NCBI GenBank assembly: GCA_005862225.1
Contig: SZXV01000007.1
Coordinates: 16,226-80,225, forward strand
Source: Chlorobium sp.
GTDB taxonomy: Bacteria; Bacteroidota; Chlorobiia; Chlorobiales; Chlorobiaceae
Direction of reading: 5' to 3'
DNA length: 64,000 nt
In this document: one piece after another, positions 1 through 9,442 of the stretch
Numbering within the stretch: the first letter of the stretch is position 1
How the letters are laid out: every line of letters starts with the position of its first letter
Translations under genes and position numbers: made by a program
Notes under the pieces: model-generated
Told to the model about the DNA's origin: nothing
Databases searched by the model: none
The model's input: only the letters and a program-made list of their open reading frames with translations

Positions 1-113
1 TCAGCAATATAAGGTCTCAATATTTTTTGAGGGTTTTGCAGCCATCTTCGAATTCCATTATCGAGCCCTCCAGCACTTTCAACCGGGCATATACGCTTAT
101 TGTTCTTACTCAT
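1..113 (-). CDS. N-terminal fragment of a class I SAM-dependent methyltransferase (partial, runs off the left edge)
   Basis: The reverse strand opens with an ATG at 113 preceded by a GGGAGA ribosome binding site eight bases upstream (122-127). The visible 37 residues begin MSKNNKRICPVESAGGLDN and continue IRRWLQNPQKIL, a leader typical of a family of small class I methyltransferases in which it directly precedes the glycine-rich SAM-binding motif. That motif would lie beyond the window, so the catalytic part cannot be checked. The assignment rests on recognition of this leader only; the substrate is unknown. Confidence 0.5.
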   Translation of the reverse strand, partial: MSKNNKRICPVESAGGLDNGIRRWLQNPQKILRPYIA

Positions 114-371
114 TTCAGTATTCTCCCTATAAAGTGACCTCATTCGGAAAAAGCAGAATATTTCTTTCTGAATCACAAAACCGTAGAGCAATGCAAGAAT
201 ATGAAAGGAGTAGAGATAAATCCACAATTAGAGAGATATACAAACCAGTCATTACATCAAGCCGATGCAGAAACACGTCCTGACAGATACTTCTTGAGGG
301 TTACGAAGGTGATCTGATACTTCATATTTTGTTGTAATGGTTTTGACATAGTTATATCGAGACCAACAAAA
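114..371. other. Gene-poor stretch
   Basis: No recognisable gene. The only readable item is a 38-codon plus-strand frame at 201-317 that resembles nothing I know and lacks a convincing ribosome binding site. The promoter of the leftward methyltransferase must lie near 130-200, but I cannot assign -35/-10 boxes. Confidence 0.4.
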
Positions 372-896
372 CTATCCCTCCCCCACAAGCAACAATGCCT
401 TGTTGATCAGGCTGTCGCCCAGGAAATATCCAGATTGAGTGAGTTGTTCCAGCAAGGGTTTTAGTGCGGGTATAAGTCGCTTCTGTTTAGCCAGTACCAA
501 AACGCCCACCGTACCTATGGTTGCAATACCAAGATTTTTTGCCATGCTGCGCCCAGCTTTGTCGTCCATGAGAACGCCATAGCCCAACTCAAGAGCAACA
601 GCGATAGCACTTGCCTCGCCAACATCCACACAGAGTGCCAACTCAAAATGCAAAGTCGGGGTGTCGCATCGCTGTAACTGCTTGTTATGGAATGCCTCAC
701 AGATAACTTTAGTCTCGGGGAAATCAGTTCGCATGGTGCACTCATTGAAGACCTCATCGGTCACCAACACGCCCTCAAACACCTGCGTTAACAGGCCCAA
801 CTGATTGATGCGTGCAAACGCGATAAGCGGCCCTGCATCAGCGATAACGATCTTACGCAAAGGAGGCAACCTCTTTGGCCAACTCATCGGCTCCAT
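372..896 (-). CDS. DUF3368 PIN-like toxin of a toxin-antitoxin pair
   Basis: A 174-residue protein. The segment IVIADAGPLIAFARI near residue 17 is the conserved N-terminal strand and acidic residue of DUF3368/PIN-like toxins. GEASAIAVALE and VLMDDKAGR follow, supplying the further acidic residues expected of a metal-dependent RNase fold. It lies directly downstream of its antitoxin and overlaps it by 44 bases, so translation is probably coupled. The true start is uncertain: ATG codons at 896 and 887 are both possible, and the conserved domain begins only 15 residues later. RNase activity is inferred from the family and was not seen directly. Confidence 0.75.
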   Translation of the reverse strand: MEPMSWPKRLPPLRKIVIADAGPLIAFARINQLGLLTQVFEGVLVTDEVFNECTMRTDFPETKVICEAFHNKQLQRCDTPTLHFELALCVDVGEASAIAVALELGYGVLMDDKAGRSMAKNLGIATIGTVGVLVLAKQKRLIPALKPLLEQLTQSGYFLGDSLINKALLLVGEG

Positions 897-1176
897 AACG
901 AGCGATCGGGATTTTTAACGCCCCAAGATGGTTCATGAATTCGTTTTGAGAAACGCCAGCAAGTTTAGCGGCCTTGCCTAGGCTGATGACCTCTTCATCA
1001 AATAATTTAACAGCCAATGCAACGCAAACACCCGATGTCAGCAGTACCTCGTCAAAGGGCACCGCTACAAAAACAGCCTGTCCATGCTTGGTGATAACGG
1101 AGAGTTTTCCTGCCTCGGCATCGCGCACCAGTTCTCCAGTGCGTTCTCGTAAATCCCGAATTGTAAACGTTTCCAT
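853..1176 (-). CDS. Antitoxin with Phd/YefM-like N-terminus and UPF0175 C-terminus
   Basis: A 107-residue protein. Residues 1-45 (TIRDLRERTGELVRDAEAG, then VITKHGQAVFVAVPF) match the Phd/YefM antitoxin DNA-binding fold. Residues 50-105 carry the UPF0175 signature (AVKLFDEEVISLGKAAKLAG, then VSQNEFMNHLG), a helical domain typically paired with DUF3368 toxins. The toxin gene follows with a 44-base overlap. Antitoxins of this kind usually repress their own operon, and the 200-base stretch upstream (1177-1380) would hold the operator. The two-domain arrangement gives both a DNA-binding and a second module in one chain. Confidence 0.75.
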   Translation of the reverse strand: METFTIRDLRERTGELVRDAEAGKLSVITKHGQAVFVAVPFDEVLLTSGVCVALAVKLFDEEVISLGKAAKLAGVSQNEFMNHLGALKIPIARYGADELAKEVASFA

Positions 1177-1380
1177 AGGGTTTCTCCAGAAAGAATAGAA
1201 CGGTAAAGTTGGCGACTATGGCATAATCACTTGCGACACAAAATCCGGATTTCATGAATCCCGATTAAGCAATGTTTTTTCAATAACACAATCTACGCAA
1301 CACCAAGCCTCAATGTAAAATGTTTCAGCAAATAACCCATAGCATACACTGCACAACCGAGGCAGAAACCGTGCGGCCTG

Positions 1381-2529
1381 TCACACGTTATCCAGCTCCT
1401 CCATCAATGCTTTTCGCTGACGATATTCTCTCCTGAAAAACGATATCAATTCATTAGCCTTCTCTCGTGCACCAAGCTTGATCATCCTCCGGAGATATCG
1501 GCACGCCTCTTTGTAGTGGCTCCTTCCCATATTGGTTTTCATATAGTCAAGAAGAGCATTGACATACAGCTCAACAACTTCAGGAGTATATTTTTCAGCA
1601 AGATGTGGTTCGTACTGCCCGATAGTCTGCAAGTCGGGAAACCTGCGTACCAGCTCCAAAAGCCTCTCCATCCACCCTTCTTTGATGAAAATTCCGGCGA
1701 CCTGTTCTTTGTTAAACCATCTCTTTTTTGCAGCAATCTCCTGTATAACCCTCTCCACAAACACAACCCAGGTATCGGGCGGTACATGCTGTTTCAAGAT
1801 GGCGTAATAATCCTGCTCAGGCTTGAAATTCTCAATAAACAAGTGGCGAGCATAGGCTATAATCTTCTCTTTCTCGCCTTGAGCCTGAGCTATTTTCAAT
1901 AACCAGTTATACCACTCTATCACCAGTCCCGGCTTCTTGTTTTTATCATAATCCACCCCGCCTTGCGCTACCAAACCAGCTTTGGTGTAATTCCCTCGCT
2001 CCATGGCAGTCTGAAGTACCTTTCTCCGTAATTCCGGGTTGGCTATATGTGCTTCCAGAAAGTCTTCAGCCTCTTTTTCGCCCTTCGTTTTAAGGATAAC
2101 TTCATAGTTGATGCTTTGCGCCTCTTCTCTTTCGTGCTCTGACCTTTGCGATCTATCAAGCTGCTTGCCAAGAGACTCAATTTCCTCTTCGGTTTTCAGA
2201 AGCTTGGCGGCAATTCGTAACATGCCAACATGCCAGTCCCATTCGGCATATACTCTTTTATCAACCACTGAAAAAGCATAATCAATGATCATCTTCCGGA
2301 TATCTTCATCGGGTTGAGAGGCTGCAAGAGTGTACAGCATTTCATAAGCCGCTTCGATGGCGTAGCCTATATCGCCATTGCTGTCATCGACATACTCAAG
2401 TGCACCGACCATCTGTTCCATAATGGCGGTACAGATAAAAACCGCGCTTTTGTTGTTCCGGTTATCAATCTGTTTTTTCGCCGATTCCAACAGATGTTCT
2501 ACGGCATTGCCCGCCTGACTTGCTGAGTA
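1381..2529 (-). pseudogene. C-terminal part of a SWIM zinc-finger protein, separated from its N-terminus by an in-frame TGA
   Basis: This frame continues directly from the SWIM gene at 2530-3093. After the TGA at 2530-2532 the same frame stays open for 382 codons to a stop at 1381. The longest separately startable frame begins at a TTG at 2490 and gives 369 residues. The protein is helical and repeat-like (tandem helix pairs such as YTKAGLVAQGG and YKEACRYLRRMIKLG), as in the long C-terminal part of SWIM proteins, with no catalytic motif visible. As it stands the part is either untranslated, made by reinitiation, or made by TGA readthrough. The simplest reading is a tryptophan TGG changed to TGA, or a sequencing error. 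Confidence 0.7.
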
Positions 2530-3093
2530 TCAGCTAATAAAACCATCCCGGTCTTTGGCACTGCGAAGAATTGCTTTAATCTGCTTTTCATAGAACTCCT
2601 TCGATTCATCGGCATTATGTCGGGCAAACGATGACAACAACAGATTTCTGAACGTCACATTCAGGCGTGCCTGTTCCCGCACGAATTGTTGAAGCTCATC
2701 GTGAGGAACGTTCTCAAGCAATTCATCAATCTGCTCGGCAACAGTTTTACGCTTCTTCTTTTTTTGGGCCGCAACAGGCTTCGTCCGCACAGGTTTCTGC
2801 TTCAGTTCAAGCTCATCCTGCAGCAAATCCTTCTGCAAATAAAAGATAACTGCCACCACATGTTTACAAATTGGACCCATATCGTAAGGACAATTGCAGA
2901 CATGCTCGGTAATGTCTCCATTGTTAATAGTCATTCGTACCGTATAATCCTCGGTACCCTCTACAATCGCTTCATACTCACCTGTGCGTATCTCTTCCGG
3001 CTCGTGCACCTGCCCGTTTTTAAAATACGATAACCCTCTCCGCAAAATGGTTTCGTCTATGAAGTCCTCAAAATGGCGTAATGGAATATGCAT
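2530..3093 (-). CDS. SWIM zinc-finger domain protein, N-terminal part
   Basis: A 187-residue product. The SWIM motif CxCx(n)CxH appears as CNCPYDMGPICKHVVAV around residues 66-82, a zinc-binding module thought to contact DNA or proteins. A lysine-rich linker follows (KKKKRK near residue 114), then the start of a helical domain. The frame stops at TGA 2530-2532 in the middle of that domain, and the downstream frame to 1381 carries the remainder. Intact relatives are single proteins of roughly 570 residues. If the stop is real, this truncated protein would keep its zinc finger but lose most of its repeat domain. Function unknown. Confidence 0.7.
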   Translation of the reverse strand: MHIPLRHFEDFIDETILRRGLSYFKNGQVHEPEEIRTGEYEAIVEGTEDYTVRMTINNGDITEHVCNCPYDMGPICKHVVAVIFYLQKDLLQDELELKQKPVRTKPVAAQKKKKRKTVAEQIDELLENVPHDELQQFVREQARLNVTFRNLLLSSFARHNADESKEFYEKQIKAILRSAKDRDGFIS

Positions 3094-3245
3094 TTTTATA
3101 ACCGGTTACATGATTTTTTGCATTACATGGATTCATACATCACAGACTATCCGATCAATCTGGTTGACCAGATAAAACGGCAGGTGGATCAGCCTGAACG
3201 GTTTTGCTGTTTTATTCACCTTTGCCACAAGTTCCTGAAGTTCAA

Positions 3246-4124
3246 TCAGCCATACAGGAACTGAATGGTAATTCCTGCGACAGTGCTGATGGCAACGAGC
3301 AGAAGCAGAATTCTGATGGTGTCGCGACTGTCGTGGTTCTCCCTGAACAGCACCAAACCACCAAGTCCCGCACTGCTGCATAACCCTGCTATTGCAGAGC
3401 CATAACTCAGTCCGCCTTTCAGAAACAATTCAGCGATCGCAACTGAAGCCGCACAGTTGGGAATGAGTCCAATCAATGCCGCCAGGAATGGCTGCAAGAG
3501 ATTCTGTTTGAGTAAAACTCTGCCGAGATTCTCTTCCCCCACAAACGCAATCAGCAGATTGATGGCAAAGGTAACTGCCGTGATAAAGAGGAATATCTTT
3601 GCCGTGTGGATGAGTGGATGCTTGAGCCACTGCCACTTGCCGATTGTGCCTGAAAGATCATGGTTGCAACAACCAGCATCAAGGGGTGCTTCGACATGGT
3701 GTTGGTGGCCATGATCCTCTTTTTTCTGTGACAAACTCCCAACAGCCAGATCAATCGCATATCCGGCGACAAGTCCGATGATCAGTTTCGTAAACAGAAG
3801 AGTCACAACAAACTTACCCTTGCCTGGTTGCGCGAGAATCACAGGAATTGCCTCGTCCGAGGTTGCCAGAAACACGGCCAGCAAGCTCCCTTGGGTAATC
3901 AGTCGGCGAGCATACAGCGCACTGGCTACCACCGAAAAGCCGCACTGGGGAATGCAACCAAAGACCGCACCCAGTGCCGGGCCAGCTTTCGCGGTCTTCT
4001 CCAATAAGTGCGTTATTCTTCCATTAAATCGCCGTTCAAACAATTCAACAAGAAGATAAATGAGCAACAGAAAAGGGATCATAGCTGCGCTATCAGCAAG
4101 CGCATCAAGAAAAAGTCCTCTCAT
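3246..4124 (-). CDS. ArsP_2-type multi-spanning heavy-metal/manganese exporter-like permease
   Basis: A 292-residue membrane protein with about eight to ten hydrophobic segments. It has two pseudo-symmetrical halves, each with a conserved cysteine motif in a membrane segment: GCIPQCGFSV near residue 56 and LIPNCAASVAIAELF near residue 221. Between them is a histidine/cysteine-rich loop (HGHQHH and CCNHD) that could bind metal. This matches the family annotated as putative 10TM heavy-metal exporter (ArsP_2), also called putative manganese transporter. The substrate is not established from sequence. No neighbouring regulator is visible. Confidence 0.65.
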   Translation of the reverse strand: MRGLFLDALADSAAMIPFLLLIYLLVELFERRFNGRITHLLEKTAKAGPALGAVFGCIPQCGFSVVASALYARRLITQGSLLAVFLATSDEAIPVILAQPGKGKFVVTLLFTKLIIGLVAGYAIDLAVGSLSQKKEDHGHQHHVEAPLDAGCCNHDLSGTIGKWQWLKHPLIHTAKIFLFITAVTFAINLLIAFVGEENLGRVLLKQNLLQPFLAALIGLIPNCAASVAIAELFLKGGLSYGSAIAGLCSSAGLGGLVLFRENHDSRDTIRILLLLVAISTVAGITIQFLYG

Positions 4125-4203
4125 GGCTTTTCTCCATTGGTGCCTGAATGCACGGCATCAATGGTTACACACAACGGAGTCGACTGCTTGTTTAACATCT
4201 CAA

Positions 4204-4719
4204 TCACCCCTCCGTGTAGGTCTGTATATACGAATCATCAAGATCATCATGAAATCCCCAGCCAATACCTCGTGTTTCATGAACAATCTGTACCGCTCGT
4301 TCTGCAAATTTTGGCAGAAGATGCTCCTGTTTGATTAATTGCATGGCATGGTCATACACACTGGCAACACTGTTGTAAAAGGGCATATCAATATCACCAT
4401 ATTCGTTGGTGTAGTCTACCCCCTTCTCTGCGTAGAAAAGCATGAGGTCGGCCAGCAATTCGCCATTTGATGAACATTTTTTAAAATCCGCAATGGCTTT
4501 TTTCCCTTCGGCAAGCCGTAGTTTATAGCCACGTTTCGGAAAAAACGCATGTAAAATCCTCTCCCGGCATTTCCTGTGCATCGCCTCTTCATCGGGGTTC
4601 ACATAAAAATCAAGAAACTCCCGCGTTGCTTTGTCTTTGCTGTACAACTCGGCCAGTAACTTGATAAGCCCCTCCTTGTCCAGACGGGCAAGCTCTTTTT
4701 TTACGGATCCAATCCCCAT
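4204..4719 (-). CDS. DUF6155 family protein
   Basis: A 171-residue soluble protein with the family hallmarks: a KELARLDKEGLIKLLAELY start, FLDFYVNPDEE, then ILHAFFPKRGYKLRLAEGKK and ADFKK, and a YGDIDMPFYNS segment. The role of the family is unknown. It stands alone between the ArsP_2-type permease and the PEBP gene, all leftward, with gaps of about 80 bases on either side. No membrane segment or signal peptide. Confidence 0.7.
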   Translation of the reverse strand: MGIGSVKKELARLDKEGLIKLLAELYSKDKATREFLDFYVNPDEEAMHRKCRERILHAFFPKRGYKLRLAEGKKAIADFKKCSSNGELLADLMLFYAEKGVDYTNEYGDIDMPFYNSVASVYDHAMQLIKQEHLLPKFAERAVQIVHETRGIGWGFHDDLDDSYIQTYTEG

Positions 4720-4795
4720 AGTTGTTTAGTGGTCAATTGTGGCAAAATTGCCGGGCCAGCCGAAATACTGTCGCCGATCAAGTTAATTTGATTGG

Positions 4796-5350
4796 TTATC
4801 GACCATATTTAGCCGTAAAGCTCGCTTTGTCCAAGGTATTCGCATGGATCATGAAGCCGATTAATGCCGCAGAGGCTTCTGCTGGAGCATCAATTTTGTC
4901 AATTTTCAAGGCATAGAGAGTAAAAATATAACGATGGGGTTTGTCGCCTTTTGGTGGACATGCACCGCCAAACGCATGAGTGCCATAATCAGTACGACCT
5001 TGAAGAGCTCCTGAAGGCAGCAACTTCCCTGTTGCATCTCCTGCGCCATAAGCCAATTCAGTCACAGTCGCCGGGATATTGTAAACAACCCAATGCCACC
5101 AGCCTGAACCTGTAGGCGCATCGGGATCATACACCGTGATTGCATAGCTTTTTGTGCCTGTCGGACCTGGTGTCCATTTCAGCGCAGGTGATTGATTTTG
5201 CCCCGTACAACCAAAGCCATCAAATACCTGCTCCTCAGTGAGAGTAGCACCAGCTTTAATAGTTAGGCTTGTAAGCTTAAAGTTACCGGCAAGCGCTACA
5301 GTTGCTGTACAACAAAGAGCAACAACGACCAAAAACAATTTTCTGAACAT
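4796..5350 (-). CDS. Secreted YbhB/YbcL-type phosphatidylethanolamine-binding (Raf kinase inhibitor-like) protein
   Basis: A 184-residue protein with a clear Sec signal peptide (MFRKLFLVVVALCCTATVALA, cleavage after ALA near residue 21). The PEBP core follows: SPALKWTPGPTGTKSYAITV, then DPDAPTGSGWWHWVVYNIP, and GGACPPKGDKPHRYIFTLYAL. The DPDAP and GxCPP segments line the family's ligand-binding pocket. Probably periplasmic. The family's bacterial function is poorly defined. A purine-rich GGAGAA lies just upstream of the ATG. Confidence 0.85.
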   Translation of the reverse strand: MFRKLFLVVVALCCTATVALAGNFKLTSLTIKAGATLTEEQVFDGFGCTGQNQSPALKWTPGPTGTKSYAITVYDPDAPTGSGWWHWVVYNIPATVTELAYGAGDATGKLLPSGALQGRTDYGTHAFGGACPPKGDKPHRYIFTLYALKIDKIDAPAEASAALIGFMIHANTLDKASFTAKYGR

Positions 5351-5698
5351 AACAATTCTCCTTTTTTTTATTGAGATGTTTACCCTCCTCTAACATTGAG
5401 TAAAGTGATCTGCAAAATTATGCAAAACGCAAATCAATATGCCGCCCATTGATCGCTTTATCGAAAAAAGGAGCAAGAAAGGCTGCCTCTTCCTCTTTGC
5501 TCATATTTTCCCGATTGGCGTCCACCCCGCTTTGGTTTTGTTTCTGCTGGCAGACCACAGGCCTTTATAAAACGCCTCCACAATTGACAGGCCCAACTCT
5601 TTGAAATACACAAAACAGCGGGACACTTGGTCAATAGAAAAACTGGCTTCAGGAATGGGGCTGTTAACGTTTTTCATGTAATCTGACGTTAAATCGGT
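5351..5698 (-). mobile_element. Decayed remnant of an IS630-like transposase N-terminus
   Basis: No intact gene lies here. Read on the minus strand from an ATG near 5678, one frame gives about 59 residues beginning MKNVNSPIPEASFS and then stops. In the next frames the pieces KPKRGGRQ and MSKEEEAAFLAPFFDKA appear, ending at TAA near 5418. The order GGR, then a short gap, then SKEEExxFLxPFxxKA is characteristic of the helix-turn-helix to catalytic linker region of IS630-type transposases. The need to change frame and the lack of a DDE domain indicate a broken fragment. I could not find flanking inverted repeats. Confidence 0.4.
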
Positions 5699-8644
5699 TC
5701 AATAACCAAAAACATCCTTGAGCGTCAGTTCCTTGACGGTTCCATATTTTCTAAGGGTTTTTATGTCAAGACTGCCTTTATTGCCCAGCACCAGCATGAC
5801 ATGGTGTCTCTGTCCAAAATGTTTCCTGTGAAATTTCTGGACATCGTCGAGGCTCATTGCAGGAATATCTTTATAAATGTCTTTTCGGATGTCATAGCTG
5901 TGACCAAGCCTGACTGCATCTTCATAATTGAAAAGGATTTTGGATTTTGTCAGCCGGTCGCTTGAAATCTTCTGCAGAATACCGTTACGGGTTGCAGTAA
6001 ACAGTTCGGGTGATTTCGGCAGATCCATCATCAGATTATTAATCCCTTCAAGTGCTTCTGGCAGCTTGTCGGCCTGGGTGCCAATATAAGTGATAATATA
6101 GTTGTGCCTGCCTTTCTGTTTCGGGGCCTTGTAGACTGAAAAAACCGAATAGGCAAGAGCTTTGGCTTCTCTCAGTTCCTGGAAAACGACAGAAGACATT
6201 CCACCTCCATAATATTCATTAAAAAGGGTGGCCAACGGCACCATCGAGGGATCGTAGACTTCATCTCTCGTCAGCATAATTACCTCTGCCTGGGTCATTT
6301 CATGGTCCACGATATAGACAAGATTGTCAGGCTGTTCCAGTTCCGGAAAAGGATTGGAGAGGGGCGGTATATTGAACGATTCCGGATAGTGCCGTACCGA
6401 ATGCAGCTCGCTGAGCAACTCTGTCGATGAAGCGGGCCCATAGTAGAGTACCCGGTGCTGATAGTGCAGAAGATGATGTACTTCCTCAAGCAGCTCCTCG
6501 GGAGTCACTTTTTGCAGTTCTTTATTGCTGAGTACATTGGTAAATGGAGATAACTGACCGTATTTACCATAATTGGTCATGGCCTCGAACAGTATTTTCT
6601 CCTTCGAAAGTTTGTCGTCAGCTCGCTGTTTCAGGACGCTGGCCTTGAGCTTTTCAAGAGCATCTGCATCAGGTTTGGCGTCGGTCAACAGATTTTCAAG
6701 CATTCTGATGGCGGCCGGAGCGTTTTTGCCGAGACCAGAAAGCTGCAGGTAAAGGTAATTCTCGGAGGTAAAAACTGAAAAGTTTGCCCCGATCTTGTAA
6801 AGTACCTGGCTGAACTCTTTAGGGGTGAGTTTTGAAGTACCTAAATAAGAAAGATAATCAAGCGCAAGATCGATTTTTCGGCTGTTGTTTTTCCCTATAT
6901 CGAAGACGTAATAAAGCGAGAAAAGCTCGTTTTCCCGGTTTTGCAGATAATGCAGCTTGACCGAAGGGTTGACATCGAGAAAGATGATATCCTTGCTGTA
7001 ATCGACAAAAGATGGCTCTATTTTTTTTGATTTCTTGGCTAAAAGCTTTTTTGCAAAAGTAGATGAGGTGTTCCTGTTCATCTTGATCGGTGTGATCGGT
7101 GGCTTCTGTATTTTTTTCTCACTCTCTGCAATACCGTGCTCCTTGTAGACTGCGACATAATTCGAACTGTAGTGTTTTCGCGCAAACGTCACGAGTTCTT
7201 CCTTGGTGATCTTCCCAAGTCGTTCGAACTGGTGTACCTGATTCGGCCACGGCATACCCCAGATGAAAGTATCAACATAAGCGTCGACTCGGCCCTGATT
7301 ACTTTCATACCGTTTCAACTCCTCTATTTTCAGATCGTTGATTGCCGCTTCGATCAGCCAGTCAGGAAACTGTCCTGCCTTCAGTAGTTCGAGCTGGTCA
7401 AGTAAAAGTGTTCTGACCTGGTTAAGGCTCTGTCCTTCCCTCGGCTTTGCGCTCAGAATATGGACTGAGTAATCTTTCATCATAACCAGCATCGAACCAG
7501 CATCCAGCACTTTCTGCTGCTGGTTCAGGTTGAGGTCGATCAGACCGGCCCTTTGGTTGAACAGAATTTTGTCGATCAGTGTCAGGTAATCTGCATCAGC
7601 GGCGTTGACGCCGTTAAAACGGAATCCTATAACGATTTCCTCAGCTTCCGGACCCTTTGCCTTGATGACGGTTGGCATGGTAATGGCCTCTTCGACGGCA
7701 GGTGTAAAATGCGGTACCTCTTTAGGTTGAAAAACGCAAAACTTCTCGTCGATCAGTTTTATGGTGGCATCAGGATCGAAATCTCCCGCAATACAGAGTG
7801 CCACGTTGTTTGGCACATAGTAGGCGCGGTAATAGTTGATGACATTTTTTATCGAGGGATTTTTCAGATGCTCTGCCTTGCCGATGGTGGTTTGGGTTCC
7901 GTAAGTGTTTGTTTTAAAAAGTCCAGCAAACAAGTTTTCCCATATTTTGCGTTGATCACTGTCCATACCCATGTTCTTCTCTTCATAGACGGTTTCAAGT
8001 TCCGTATGAAAGAGCCTCATGACCGGATTACGGAACCGTTCGGCTTCGATGGTCAGCCACTGATCGAGCTTGTTGGAGGGGATATCATTGACAAAGACGG
8101 TCTCCTCCGCTCCGGTGTGGGCATTGGTACTGCGGGCTCCGATTGAGTTCAGCAGTTTGCTATACTCGTTGGGAATGGAAAAGCGGGCGGCAACATTCGA
8201 AATACTGTCGATATCCTTGTAGATTGCCGCTCTTTTTTTGATGTCAGAAGTCGAACGATACTGCTCGTAAAGCTCAGCGATCTTGTCGAGTTCAACGCGT
8301 TCTTTTGAATAGTCAAGCGAGCCAAGTGAATCCGTCCCCTTGAAAAGCATGTGTTCAAGATAGTGTGCAAGCCCGGTTGTTTCGGCAGGGTCATTCTTGC
8401 TTCCTGCACGGACAGCAATGGATGTGTAGATTCTCGGCTCATCCTTGTATGGACTCATATAGACAGTAAGTCCGTTTTTCAGCGTATAGATTCTTGTATG
8501 GAGAGAGTCTCCCGGAACGGTGAGGTATGAATACTGTTTGTTTTCTTTGATCAGGGGCGTACAAGACATTAAATGCAAAATGAGTATGCCGATGGCGAGC
8601 ATTGGAAGACTCATTTTCCTGAATACCTGAAAATTATACCGCAT
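5699..8644 (-). CDS. M16 family (insulinase/pitrilysin-like) zinc protease, predicted lipoprotein
   Basis: A 981-residue protein. The N-terminus is a lipoprotein signal with lipobox LMSC (Cys28), so it is probably anchored in an envelope membrane. The inverted zinc motif HYLEH is at residues 94-98. A downstream [12 protein letters not shown] segment supplies the third zinc ligand. A second, catalytically silent M16 repeat occupies the C-terminal half (around residues 560-960, including the [15 protein letters not shown] segment). The length fits a one-chain, two-repeat M16 protease. A divergent promoter region separates it from the cytochrome genes starting at 8860. Confidence 0.9.
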   Translation of the reverse strand: MRYNFQVFRKMSLPMLAIGILILHLMSCTPLIKENKQYSYLTVPGDSLHTRIYTLKNGLTVYMSPYKDEPRIYTSIAVRAGSKNDPAETTGLAHYLEHMLFKGTDSLGSLDYSKERVELDKIAELYEQYRSTSDIKKRAAIYKDIDSISNVAARFSIPNEYSKLLNSIGARSTNAHTGAEETVFVNDIPSNKLDQWLTIEAERFRNPVMRLFHTELETVYEEKNMGMDSDQRKIWENLFAGLFKTNTYGTQTTIGKAEHLKNPSIKNVINYYRAYYVPNNVALCIAGDFDPDATIKLIDEKFCVFQPKEVPHFTPAVEEAITMPTVIKAKGPEAEEIVIGFRFNGVNAADADYLTLIDKILFNQRAGLIDLNLNQQQKVLDAGSMLVMMKDYSVHILSAKPREGQSLNQVRTLLLDQLELLKAGQFPDWLIEAAINDLKIEELKRYESNQGRVDAYVDTFIWGMPWPNQVHQFERLGKITKEELVTFARKHYSSNYVAVYKEHGIAESEKKIQKPPITPIKMNRNTSSTFAKKLLAKKSKKIEPSFVDYSKDIIFLDVNPSVKLHYLQNRENELFSLYYVFDIGKNNSRKIDLALDYLSYLGTSKLTPKEFSQVLYKIGANFSVFTSENYLYLQLSGLGKNAPAAIRMLENLLTDAKPDADALEKLKASVLKQRADDKLSKEKILFEAMTNYGKYGQLSPFTNVLSNKELQKVTPEELLEEVHHLLHYQHRVLYYGPASSTELLSELHSVRHYPESFNIPPLSNPFPELEQPDNLVYIVDHEMTQAEVIMLTRDEVYDPSMVPLATLFNEYYGGGMSSVVFQELREAKALAYSVFSVYKAPKQKGRHNYIITYIGTQADKLPEALEGINNLMMDLPKSPELFTATRNGILQKISSDRLTKSKILFNYEDAVRLGHSYDIRKDIYKDIPAMSLDDVQKFHRKHFGQRHHVMLVLGNKGSLDIKTLRKYGTVKELTLKDVFGY

Positions 8645-8776
8645 TATAAAAATTTTAATGATGGTGTTTAATACGGATAAGATAAGTATTTATGCTGGCC
8701 AGCCATGATGATGATGAAAAAATTTCACCGTCGGAGGCTTGTTTGTTGTTGTTCAATGTCTGGAACATTTTAATTG

Positions 8777-8809
8777 TCTTTTAAGTCTCTTTTCATCTTC
8801 TTTTAAGCA
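8777..8809. promoter_or_regulatory. Three direct repeats with 11-base period upstream of the cytochrome operon
   Basis: TCTTTTAAGTC, TCTTTTCATCT and TCTTTTAAGCA begin at 8777, 8788 and 8799, exactly one helical turn apart. They end 50 bases before the cytochrome b-like start codon. Tandem half-sites at an 11-base spacing are the usual target layout of PhoB/OmpR-type winged-helix response regulators. The regulator is unknown and the operator role is inferred from spacing and position. A related pattern is seen at 50138-50165. Confidence 0.4.
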
Positions 8810-8859
8810 ACACTGTTTATTTTTTGGGGAAAAATGATATTACCTATTAATACTGAACG

Positions 8860-9438
8860 ATGTGGAAATCACTCCTTGTACAACGCACCCTGCCTCTTTC
8901 GATATCCTATCTGCTGCTGATCATTGCCGGAATTGCACTTGACTACATTCTTCATATTGCGCATCTCGTCTGGATAGGGCGATATTTTGGCATTGTCGGT
9001 ACCGTTTTTCTTGCTTTGTCTTTTGGATATTCAGCCCGCAAAAACAAAATTATCAAGAATGGCGCCATCAAGTTCTTTCTCAAGTTTCACTGTTATACTG
9101 GATGGATTGGAACCCTGATGATTCTTGTTCATTCGGGTATTCATTTCAACGCAATTCTACCCTGGGCTGCAACACTGCTCATGATGGTAGTAACCGCAAG
9201 CGGACATGTCGGGCAATACCTGATAAAAAAACTCAAAGAGGAGATGAAGCTGAAGCTGAAACAGCTTGGAATCAATGCAACAGTAGATGATGAACTGGAG
9301 CTGCAACACTATTGGGACAGCTTGACCGTCAAAACTCTTGATCAATGGAGAAGCGTGCATAAGCCGATGGTCTCATTTTTAATCGCATTAACGACAACCC
9401 ATATTTTTGCCATATTTTTCTTCTGGAACTGGAGGTAA
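8860..9438 (+). CDS. Cytochrome b-like membrane protein, partner of the downstream multihaem cytochrome
   Basis: A 192-residue protein with about five hydrophobic segments. Histidines sit within or at the ends of the membrane helices (FHCYTGWIG near residue 76, LVHSGIHF near 87, and HIFAIFFFW at the C-terminus), a layout suited to b-type haem coordination as in small cytochrome b561/ferric-reductase-like proteins. A charged cytoplasmic-type loop (residues 121-165) lies between them. The gene ends with TAA at 9436-9438, inside the ribosome binding site of the next gene, so the two are translationally coupled. Together they probably move electrons between the quinone pool and the periplasm. The exact reaction is unknown. 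Confidence 0.65.
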   Translation: MWKSLLVQRTLPLSISYLLLIIAGIALDYILHIAHLVWIGRYFGIVGTVFLALSFGYSARKNKIIKNGAIKFFLKFHCYTGWIGTLMILVHSGIHFNAILPWAATLLMMVVTASGHVGQYLIKKLKEEMKLKLKQLGINATVDDELELQHYWDSLTVKTLDQWRSVHKPMVSFLIALTTTHIFAIFFFWNWR

Positions 9439-9442
9439 CCTG

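Noticed and set aside
3094..3245. Possible small gene between the SWIM and permease genes
   Set aside because: No frame with a plausible start, ribosome site or recognisable product.
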